Of a DNA stretch of 64,000 bases, positions 54,660-64,000 are shown one piece after another. Position 1 is the first letter of the stretch. Each line of letters begins with the position of its first letter. Both the position numbers and the translations under genes were made by a program. Origin of the DNA: CAYQSU01 sp964420325 (GTDB lineage Bacteria > Pseudomonadota > Alphaproteobacteria > Rhodospirillales > Defluviicoccaceae); NCBI GenBank assembly GCA_964420325.1, contig CAYQSU010000002.1, positions 42,829 to 106,828 on the forward strand, written 5' to 3'. Below the pieces are notes generated by a model. The model worked only from the letters and a program-made list of their open reading frames with translations, was not told the DNA's origin and ran no database searches.

Positions 54660-55487
54660 ATGGCCGATATCCATCCGACAGCGATCATCGGCGAGCGGGT
54701 CCGCCTTGGCGCCGGCGTTTGCATCGGCCCGGGCGTCATCATCGAGGACGACGTCGACATCGGTGCCGGGACCCGCGCCGGTGCCTATAGCTTCATCGGC
54801 CGCCGGACCCGGATCGGGCCGGACAACGCGATTGGCATGTGGGTTCAGGTCGGCGGCGATCCCCAGATCGTCGGTTGGCAACCCGCCGACAGCCGCGTCG
54901 TCGTCGGTGCCGGCAACGTTTTTCGCGAGTACGTCTCGATCCACCGGGCGAAGGATGCCGGCGGCGAGACGGTCATCGGCGACGGCTGCTACCTGATGGG
55001 CGGCGCCCACGTCGCCCACGATTGCCGCCTCGGCAACCACGTGGTGCTGGCCAACGGCGCACTGCTCGCGGGCCACGTCGAGGTCGGCGACCACGCCTTC
55101 GTCTCCGGGAACTGCGTCGTCCATCAGTTCGTCCGCATCGGGCGCCGGGTGATGATCCGCGGCATGACGGCCTTGGGCAAGGACGCCGTTCCGTTCGTGC
55201 TGATCGACCAGTCGAACACCGTTCGCAGCCTGAACAAAGTGGGGCTCAGGCGCGAGGGCCTGCAGCCGGCGGTGATTCGCGAGGTCGACCGCGCCTTCCG
55301 CGAACTGTTCCGCTCCAAGCGGCCGGTGTTCCAGTCCCTCGAGATCCTCGAGCGGGGCCCGATGTGCGACGAGGTGGAGGAGATGGTGCGTTTCATCCGC
55401 GCAAGCAAGCGCGGCATCTGTCTCTGGTATTCGACCCAGGTCCGCCGCCTCGAAGAAGGCGCCCCCGGCGGTAGCGACGATGACTGA
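54660..55487 (+). CDS. LpxA-like UDP-sugar acyltransferase
   Basis: Left-handed beta-helix acyltransferase of 275 residues closest in pattern to LpxA (first step of lipid A synthesis). Hexapeptide repeats run from residue 5 to about 180. The catalytic His region is kept (GGAHVAHDCRLGNHVVLANGA), as are FREYVSIHR and VVHQF. The position of the later E. coli LpxA His160 (IIGAHVMVGG) is Arg here (RIGRRVMIRG). The canonical lpxD-fabZ-lpxA-lpxB operon is not here, so it may be a paralog with another acceptor; alternatively it is the only LpxA. ATG preferred, with CGGAG 9 nt upstream. Confidence 0.78.
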   Translation: MADIHPTAIIGERVRLGAGVCIGPGVIIEDDVDIGAGTRAGAYSFIGRRTRIGPDNAIGMWVQVGGDPQIVGWQPADSRVVVGAGNVFREYVSIHRAKDAGGETVIGDGCYLMGGAHVAHDCRLGNHVVLANGALLAGHVEVGDHAFVSGNCVVHQFVRIGRRVMIRGMTALGKDAVPFVLIDQSNTVRSLNKVGLRREGLQPAVIREVDRAFRELFRSKRPVFQSLEILERGPMCDEVEEMVRFIRASKRGICLWYSTQVRRLEEGAPGGSDDD

Positions 55488-55505
55488 CCGCGCTTCGCGC
55501 CGGCG

Positions 55506-58352
<2,847 letters not shown>

Positions 58353-58518
58353 GGGGACCCCAGACTTGCTCGAGGCGGAGACGCCCTCGCTCCTCATCAT
58401 ATAGCCGTCCGAGCCGGTCCCGGCTACCGGCCTTGAGTCCGTGGCGGGCCTCGATCCGCCGCTCGCCTGCAGACCGGCGGCGTGGTAGCGTTGCCGCGGA
58501 GACGCGGGCGAGGGGGAC

Positions 58519-61461
58519 GTGGAGGCGCCGAGAACACCGCCGGAGATCGTGATCGGCGCCGGGATCGTGCCGGATGGCGATCTCGTGTTCACCTCGATCG
58601 ACGCCGCCGGCCGTCGGGGGGAACTCAACCGCTTCGTGATCGAGGTCTTGGGCGTGTCCCCGGAGGTGTTCCCTTTCCCCACGGAAAGCGAACTCGGCGC
58701 CGGATTCGCCGTCCGCCAGTTCGGCAAGCTAGCGCCGGTGGTCTTCGTCGTCACCGTCGACGGCCGCCGGGATGTCGCCGATCTCGTGCGCGACAACCTC
58801 ACCAAGGCCCTGACCAATTTCGACACGGGAGGCCGGCGCCTGTGGATTCCGCTGATGGGCACGGGCGCCGGAGGATTGTCCCCGACGGCCAGCGCCGAGG
58901 CGACGGCGCGGGCTCTCGCCGACAGCGAGGTTTGGTCGCGGAGCCCGCCCGAGCAGATCCTCGTCTCGGCGGCTCCCGCCGTCGATCGCAAAGAGCTGTT
59001 ACTTGTCCGCGACGCTTTTCAGTCGGTCATCGACCGCTTCACCGGGGACTCCGGCATCGGGGTAAGGCTTTTCAACCAGCCGGCCGTCGAGAAGGTGGCC
59101 GGGAAGACGAAAGGCATCGGTGCAACACTGGATGTCAAACTTGAGAAAAACGAGGCCAAATTCGAGGCCGAGGCGGTGCACACGCTTGCCGTCGTCGCGC
59201 CGGAGCGGGCCTACTTCGACAACGATCAGCGGCCGACGCGGGACAGCCTCAACGTCCGCCGCCAGGCCGAGATCTTCACCCGGCTGATCACCGCCCGCGA
59301 CGTCAAGCTGCCGCTCTCGATCGGCCTCTTCGGCAACTGGGGAGTCGGCAAGAGCTATTTCATGGATCTGATCCGGGACGAGATCCGCGCGCTCACCGAG
59401 CGCCAACCGGCAGACGACGAGCGGTCCACCTATGTGCGCCGCGTCGCCCAGATCTCCTTCAACGCCTGGCATTACATCGACAGCGACCTGTGGGCCTGCC
59501 TCGCCATCCGCATCTTCGACGGCCTCGCCGAGCAGATCGCCGGCGACGACGCACGCTTGCGCGATTTCGAGCAGATCCGCAGCAAGCTCCGCGCTGAGAT
59601 CCAGTCGAGCGAGCAGTCGAAGCTGCAGGCGGAGAACAAGCAGGCCAGCGCGCAGCTGGAGCGCGAGGCGGCGGCGCTCGAGCTGGACCGGCTGCGCGCC
59701 GACCGAGAGACCCAGGCCGAACGCTATGGACGGCTCCGGTTCGCCCGCGTCCTGGCCACCGGTCGCCTCGGCGATCGCCTCGAGAAGACAAGGAAGCTGG
59801 CGCAGGATCTCGGTCTCGGCGAGGTCGTCAAGACCGCCGACGACGCCGCCAGGCTGGCGGAGCAGCTGCGCGCGCTGGACGGTCGGGCGCGCGGCGTTTT
59901 GGCGGCGCTCGGCGCGCAGTTCTCGACTCCGGCGAGAGCTGGCCTCGGCCTCCTCGCCGGCTTCGGCTTCATTGCCGCGGTCGCCATCCTGTTCGAGGCG
60001 GCCGGCTCGGCCCTGCCCGGCTTTGCCGCGCCGGTGGCGCAGACGTTCGCGCTCTCGGGCGGCGCCGTCGCCTGGGCCGGGCGGCGGCTCGGCGCCATCT
60101 CCGAGGCTCTCGGCGCTCTCGATGAGATCCGCGCGAAGGTCGAGGCGGCGAGAGCGGACGCTGCCGAGCCAACCGACGAACGCGAGCTGAGAGAGCGCAT
60201 CGAGGCGATCGATTCGCAGATTCGCACCGCGCAGCAGCAGATCCACGAGGCCGACCGCCGCATCGCCGAAGCCCAGGCCGAGCTTCAAAGGATCAATGCC
60301 GGCGGGTTGGTCTACGATTTCCTCGCCGCCCGCTCGGCCGGCGAGGAGTATCGCCGGAACCTCGGACTGATTTCCGTCATTCGTCAAGATTTCAAGACAT
60401 TGAGCGGCCTTCTTCATGACTGGAATCAGAACGAAGAGAAGGGCTCGGGCAAGCCCCCCATCGAACGCATCGTGCTCTACATCGACGATCTCGACCGCTG
60501 CCATCCCGATCGCGTCGTCGAGGTCCTGCAGGCCGTACACCTGCTGCTGGCGTTCGACCTGTTCGTCGTCATCGTCGCCGTCGATCCGCGATGGCTCGAG
60601 CGCTCGCTGTACAAGGCCTACGTCCCGGAGCTGAAGTCGGTCGACCTCAGCAAGGTCGAGGGTCAGCGGCTCAGGGAGTTCAGCCCGCAGAACTACCTCG
60701 AGAAGATCTTCCAGATCCCGTTCTCGCTGCCGGGCATGTCGGAGGACGGCTACCGGCGGCTGGTCGACGACCTCGTCACCACCCAGACCGAGCATGCCCG
60801 GGCGAGCGGAGAGAGCGAAGCGGTGGTGACCGGTTCACTTGGTGGCGCCGGAACAGAAAGGACGATCGTGGGCAAGAGCCCGGCCAGCGCGCCAACTGGA
60901 GCCATCGTACCGGCGGCCTCCGGGGAGCCGCCATCGGAGACCGGCACGGCTTCGCCGGAGCGGCCGCCGCCGCGCCGCGACGAGCCGCCGTCGCTGCTCA
61001 GCGACCGGGAACGGGCCTTCTTGCAGGCCCTCTACGCCTTCGTGCCGACGCCGCGGCTCGCCAAGCGGCTGGTCAACATCTACCGTCTCCTCAGGGTGCG
61101 CGCCGTCGACATCGACGGCGGCTTCGAGCGGTTCGTCGCAGAGGACGGGGACTACCGCGCGGCCCTGCTGCTGCTCGCCCTCAATATCGGCTTCCCGCGC
61201 ATCGGCGGCAGCGTGCTTCGGACGCTCGACGGCTCGATGGAGGGGGTCGAGGCGACGACGTTCCCGCCGTTCGTTTCGGCGCTCGCCGAACGATCCGGCG
61301 GTGCGCACGCAGAGAGCGGAACGGATCGCGCCGACTGGGCCGCGGTCGGTGCCGAGGTCTCGCGCCTGGCGCAGCGACCGGGCCTTCCCGTATCCCTGGA
61401 TGCCTATCGGCTGTGGGCGCCCGAGGTTGGCCGCTACGCCTTTCACTGGCATCTGTCGTGA
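58519..61461 (+). CDS. KAP P-loop NTPase with macro-like N-terminal domain
   Basis: A 980-residue protein. The N-terminal 160 residues end in RRLWIPLMGTGAGGLSPTASAEATARAL, a pattern like the nucleotide-binding loop of macro domains; this part is an inference. The KAP NTPase is clear: Walker A GLFGNWGVGKSYF near residues 268-280, FNAWHYIDSDLWA near 314, two membrane helices near 474-525 flanked by coiled coils (about 360-420 and 530-590), Walker B VLYIDDLDRCHPDRVVEVLQ near 650-670, and a helical C-terminus after a Pro-rich linker. Insertion of membrane helices between the Walker motifs is a KAP hallmark; known KAP proteins include phage-exclusion PifA. It is divergent from uvrA and 149 bp before ssb. 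Confidence 0.85.
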   Translation: MEAPRTPPEIVIGAGIVPDGDLVFTSIDAAGRRGELNRFVIEVLGVSPEVFPFPTESELGAGFAVRQFGKLAPVVFVVTVDGRRDVADLVRDNLTKALTNFDTGGRRLWIPLMGTGAGGLSPTASAEATARALADSEVWSRSPPEQILVSAAPAVDRKELLLVRDAFQSVIDRFTGDSGIGVRLFNQPAVEKVAGKTKGIGATLDVKLEKNEAKFEAEAVHTLAVVAPERAYFDNDQRPTRDSLNVRRQAEIFTRLITARDVKLPLSIGLFGNWGVGKSYFMDLIRDEIRALTERQPADDERSTYVRRVAQISFNAWHYIDSDLWACLAIRIFDGLAEQIAGDDARLRDFEQIRSKLRAEIQSSEQSKLQAENKQASAQLEREAAALELDRLRADRETQAERYGRLRFARVLATGRLGDRLEKTRKLAQDLGLGEVVKTADDAARLAEQLRALDGRARGVLAALGAQFSTPARAGLGLLAGFGFIAAVAILFEAAGSALPGFAAPVAQTFALSGGAVAWAGRRLGAISEALGALDEIRAKVEAARADAAEPTDERELRERIEAIDSQIRTAQQQIHEADRRIAEAQAELQRINAGGLVYDFLAARSAGEEYRRNLGLISVIRQDFKTLSGLLHDWNQNEEKGSGKPPIERIVLYIDDLDRCHPDRVVEVLQAVHLLLAFDLFVVIVAVDPRWLERSLYKAYVPELKSVDLSKVEGQRLREFSPQNYLEKIFQIPFSLPGMSEDGYRRLVDDLVTTQTEHARASGESEAVVTGSLGGAGTERTIVGKSPASAPTGAIVPAASGEPPSETGTASPERPPPRRDEPPSLLSDRERAFLQALYAFVPTPRLAKRLVNIYRLLRVRAVDIDGGFERFVAEDGDYRAALLLLALNIGFPRIGGSVLRTLDGSMEGVEATTFPPFVSALAERSGGAHAESGTDRADWAAVGAEVSRLAQRPGLPVSLDAYRLWAPEVGRYAFHWHLS

Positions 61462-61610
61462 CCGGAGACAGGGCCGGGTAGGCGGGCGAAAAGCGGGTGG
61501 CGCCGCCGCGACGAGTGTGTGTAAAGTCGCATTGCGACCGACGCATCGGGCGGGAGACCGGTGCATCGGCCGGGCGGCGCGGCCGCCCGGGCGGGTGACG
61601 GAGTGGGACG

Positions 61611-62081
61611 ATGGCTGGTTCGATCAACAAGGTGATTCTCGTCGGCAACCTCGGCCGCGATCCCGAGGTCCGCTACACCCAGGACGGCACCAAGGTGGTC
61701 AACCTGTCGGTGGCCACCTCGGAGCGCTGGAAGGACCGGCAGAGCGGCGAGCCCCGCGAGCGCACCGAATGGCACCGCGTGGTGATCTTCAACGATCGGC
61801 TGGCCGACGTCGCCGAGCGCTTCCTCAAGAAGGGCTCGAAGGTGTTCGTCGAGGGCTCGCTGCAGACCCGCAAATGGACCGGCAACGACGGCCAGGAGCG
61901 CTACACCACCGAGATTGTGCTGCAGCGCTACCGCGGCGAGCTGACCCTGCTCGATGCGCGCGGTGAGGCGGAGGGCGGCTATGCCCCGGCCGGCGAGCCC
62001 TCGCCCGGTGGCGAGTCGGCGGCGGCGCCGCGGTCGGGCGGGTTTTCCGGCGGCGATCTCGACGACGAGATCCCGTTCTAG
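61611..62081 (+). CDS. ssb: Single-stranded DNA-binding protein
   Basis: A 156-residue SSB: OB-fold opening SINKVILVGNLGRDPEVRYT, the WKDRQSGEPRERTEWHRVVIF segment with DNA-stacking aromatics, a disordered Gly/Pro linker and the acidic tip DDEIPF that recruits repair proteins. The usual ssb-uvrA divergent pair of bacteria is split here by the KAP NTPase gene. Confidence 0.98.
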   Translation: MAGSINKVILVGNLGRDPEVRYTQDGTKVVNLSVATSERWKDRQSGEPRERTEWHRVVIFNDRLADVAERFLKKGSKVFVEGSLQTRKWTGNDGQERYTTEIVLQRYRGELTLLDARGEAEGGYAPAGEPSPGGESAAAPRSGGFSGGDLDDEIPF

Positions 62082-62168
62082 AGGGGAGCGGATCGGATTG
62101 ACGCACCGTCGATCGGCGACGGCCGCGCAGGCTATGTGCCCGGCCGGCAGGACGGCCGTCGACAGCCG

Positions 62169-62906
62169 ATGACCGGGAATTCGCGTCCGATGCGACCGAT
62201 CGGCGCGGTGCTGGCTGCCTTGGCGTTCGTCGCCGCAAGCTACCTCGTTGACGGCGCGACGCGGCCGCGGCAACCGCCGCCCGAGACCGTGCTTGCCGTG
62301 CCGGCTCCGCCGCCGCGCCTTGCTTCCCAAGAGAGAGAGAGCCGCGGGCACCGAGGAAGCGATGACGTGCCGGCGGCGGTGGGCGAGCGGGACGCCGAGC
62401 CGCCGCCGGAGCTCGCCGAAGGCGACGGTCCCGAGCTCCTGGAGACGGCCGCGGGCGGCGGGCCGCCGGCGGACGGCGAACAGGCGGACACTGGAGTCGT
62501 GGCCGAGAGGCCGGCCGTGGCGTCGGTGGCACCGCCCCCCGTCCCGGCATCGAGCGTCAACGCCGAGCCCGAGGCGGCACGGGCCGCGTCGGCCGTTGCC
62601 GGCGGCGACCGGGTGATCCTCACCCGCGGCAGCAACCTCAGGGCCGGCCCCGGTCCCGACGCCTTGGTCCTCGCCCGTCTCCGCGAAGGCGAAGCGCTGG
62701 TGCGGCTGGAGCCCGATCCGGTGCTGGGATACTATCGTGTCCTCTACGGCGGCCGGGCAGGCTGGGTGTGGTGGCTGAACGTCGCGCCGGAAGAAGAAGG
62801 CGCGCACACGGAGGAGGGCGTCCTGACCGACCACCCGGCGGAGGATCTGCCGGGAGGCGCGGTGGAGCCGTCGGACACGCCGTCGCCGGCCGTGGCGACA
62901 GAGTAG
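62169..62906 (+). CDS. SH3b-domain envelope protein
   Basis: A 245-residue protein with an N-terminal signal or anchor segment (IGAVLAALAFVAASYLVDG, about residues 9-27), a long Ala/Pro/Glu-rich linker and one bacterial SH3 domain near residues 150-205 (ILTRGSNLRAGPGPDALVLARLREGEALVRL, then RVLYGGRAGWVW). Such domains bind peptidoglycan or metals. The C-terminal tail is acidic. No enzyme domain is present, so it may be a periplasmic binding protein. Confidence 0.72.
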   Translation: MTGNSRPMRPIGAVLAALAFVAASYLVDGATRPRQPPPETVLAVPAPPPRLASQERESRGHRGSDDVPAAVGERDAEPPPELAEGDGPELLETAAGGGPPADGEQADTGVVAERPAVASVAPPPVPASSVNAEPEAARAASAVAGGDRVILTRGSNLRAGPGPDALVLARLREGEALVRLEPDPVLGYYRVLYGGRAGWVWWLNVAPEEEGAHTEEGVLTDHPAEDLPGGAVEPSDTPSPAVATE

Positions 62907-62917
62907 CGTCCCTCGGC

Positions 62918-63544
62918 TCAGCCGGCTTCCGGAGGGGGGTCCGCGACCGCGGGCGTCTCGGCTGCGCCGAGGCGGTCGAGCATCCGCGAAAGGCGATCCT
63001 CGATCAGGCTGACGGTGGCGATCACCTTGCCGATGCGCTGGCTGGTGATGTCCTGAAAGCTGCAGGCCTCGAAGATGCGGATGACGCGCTCGGCGATCGC
63101 CTCGAGCAGGGCGACGTCGGTGGCGTCGTGGGTCCGTTGCCGCATGCGGCCGACGAGATCGTCGATCTCTTCCGAGGCGGCGAGAACGACCTCGGTCGCC
63201 GCTTCTGTCGCCTGGACGACGACGTCGAGCCCATCGCCGGAGGCGGCCAGGGCCTCGCCGGCGGGCGTGCGTCGGCGCAGCGCGGCGACCTCTTTCCTGG
63301 TCTCGGCGATAGCCTTCGCCAGCGTTCTCAACTCGTCCGGAATCCCGCCGCCGCCGGTGCCGGCGGCGGCCGCCGGCAAGTCGGTGCGTGGGCTGGAGGC
63401 CGGTGCCGGTGCCAGCCGGTCGAGCCGGCGCCCGAGCTCGGCGATGGCGTCGAGGATCTCGCGGTGGCGCCTGGCGGCGGAATCCTGTGGCATCGGCCGC
63501 GGCTCGCCGGGTTCGTGAACTCTCGTCTGACGGTCTTCGGGCAT
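62918..63544 (-). CDS. cheZ: Chemotaxis phosphatase CheZ
   Basis: CheZ dephosphorylates CheY-P. The 208-residue product has the long helical hairpin and the signature near residues 155-175 (IFEACSFQDITSQRIGKVI), whose Gln is the catalytic one. A Pro/Ala-rich linker and an acidic C-terminal end match the CheY-binding tail in a general way. No other chemotaxis gene is in the window. The start at 63544 is a choice; an ATG at 63598 would extend it by 18 residues with no better ribosome-binding site. Confidence 0.88.
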   Translation of the reverse strand: MPEDRQTRVHEPGEPRPMPQDSAARRHREILDAIAELGRRLDRLAPAPASSPRTDLPAAAAGTGGGGIPDELRTLAKAIAETRKEVAALRRRTPAGEALAASGDGLDVVVQATEAATEVVLAASEEIDDLVGRMRQRTHDATDVALLEAIAERVIRIFEACSFQDITSQRIGKVIATVSLIEDRLSRMLDRLGAAETPAVADPPPEAG

Positions 63545-63741
63545 GTGTTCACCCAGGGGCGGCAGCGACCCGCGGTCGGCACGACAACGGCCCGTCATTC
63601 ATGCTAACACGCGTTGATTGCAGAAGAAAGAAATAAGCTTGAATCGGGTGGCACGCCGGCTTGGTTGTGCGCCATTTTCCTCCGTGGTACTGTCGACGGA
63701 CCTGATGGCCTTGATTTCTCTGTATTCCGGGATGCCCTAGG

Positions 63742-64000
63742 GTGACCAACGCCGCGCCCGTGCCGGTCTCGCCGGTCGCAATCGAGGAGGAGATGCAGCG
63801 CTCCTACCTCGATTACGCGATGAGCGTGATCGTCAGCCGCGCCCTGCCGGACGTGCGCGACGGTCTCAAGCCGGTGCAGCGGCGGATCATCCACGCCATG
63901 CACGAGAGCGGCTACGGCCACGACCGCCCCTACCGCAAGTCGGCCCGCATCGTCGGCGACGTCATGGGCAAATACCACCCACACGGCGACCAGCCGATCT
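63742..64000 (+). CDS. gyrA: DNA gyrase subunit A, N-terminal part
   Basis: Only the first 86 codons are inside the window. They include EEEMQRSYLDYAMSVIVSRA and ALPDVRDGLKPVQRR, IIHAMHESGYGHDRPYRKSAR and IVGDVMGKYHPHGDQPI, which lead into the quinolone-binding region. The length of the N-terminal extension and the HPHGD spacing favour GyrA over ParC, though the catalytic Tyr is beyond the edge. The GTG start is inferred; the preceding 140 bp is comparatively AT-rich and probably holds the promoter, but no box is convincing. At the position equivalent to E. coli Ser83 the residue is Gln. Confidence 0.85.
   Translation, partial: MTNAAPVPVSPVAIEEEMQRSYLDYAMSVIVSRALPDVRDGLKPVQRRIIHAMHESGYGHDRPYRKSARIVGDVMGKYHPHGDQPI

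Noticed and set aside
58353..61610. Mobile element or integrated island carrying the KAP gene
   Set aside because: No integrase, transposase, direct repeats or tRNA attachment site could be seen at either side, and base composition matches the surroundings.

Overview
This is a continuous, very GC-rich, gene-dense chromosomal stretch that looks alphaproteobacterial, most plausibly Rhodospirillales-like. The evidence is the conserved order tatB-tatC-(sulfotransferase)-serS-surE-pcm-LysM/M23 protein-DUF815 ATPase-yajC-secD-secF-Mth938 protein, a full hopanoid pathway, a small Usg protein beside rpoH, an NDUFAF6-like protein and CheZ. Both ends are cut: the left edge lies inside tatB and the right edge inside gyrA. 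I saw no rRNA or tRNA gene, no insertion sequence, no prophage and no CRISPR array.

Layout. 0-10.4 kb: protein export (Tat and Sec) and cell-envelope or housekeeping genes. 10.5-26.1 kb: a Nudix hydrolase, then the hopanoid locus. An MlaC-like gene, hpnC, hpnB, hpnD, hpnE, shc (hpnF) and hpnG run forward; ispH-hpnH run in reverse and meet hpnG; hpnA runs forward and is followed by a ROK kinase; hpnN runs in reverse. HpnC, HpnD and HpnE make squalene from farnesyl diphosphate, Shc cyclises it, HpnH adds an adenosyl group, HpnG removes adenine, and HpnN moves hopanoids to the outer membrane. hpnM lies apart at 28.4-29.0 kb. 26.2-32.6 kb: a GcvA-like regulator, rpmF (58 codons), hisI, hpnM, rpoH with a long leader, usg, a SAM hydroxide adenosyltransferase and an MBL-fold hydrolase.

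32.6-47.2 kb: a type I secretion ABC/HlyD pair, three class III nucleotide cyclases with three different architectures, a PflA-like radical SAM protein, a membrane glycosyltransferase-like protein, a DUF4863 protein, Fe-superoxide dismutase, and two divergently transcribed squalene/phytoene-synthase-fold genes that are not part of the hpn set. 47.2-58.4 kb: metabolic oxidoreductases and hydrolases, an ankyrin protein, a four-cysteine exported protein, trmFO, a rhodanese, an orphan ParA, an LpxA-like acyltransferase and uvrA. 58.5-64 kb: a 980-residue protein that joins an apparent macro-like N-terminal domain to a membrane-inserted KAP P-loop NTPase, then ssb, an SH3b protein, cheZ and the start of gyrA.

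The most novel-looking item is the macro-like/KAP NTPase fusion between uvrA and ssb, a plausible stress or anti-phage effector. Next are the degenerate squalene-synthase-like gene beside sodB, the LpxA paralog beside the orphan ParA, and the 5' leader of rpoH.
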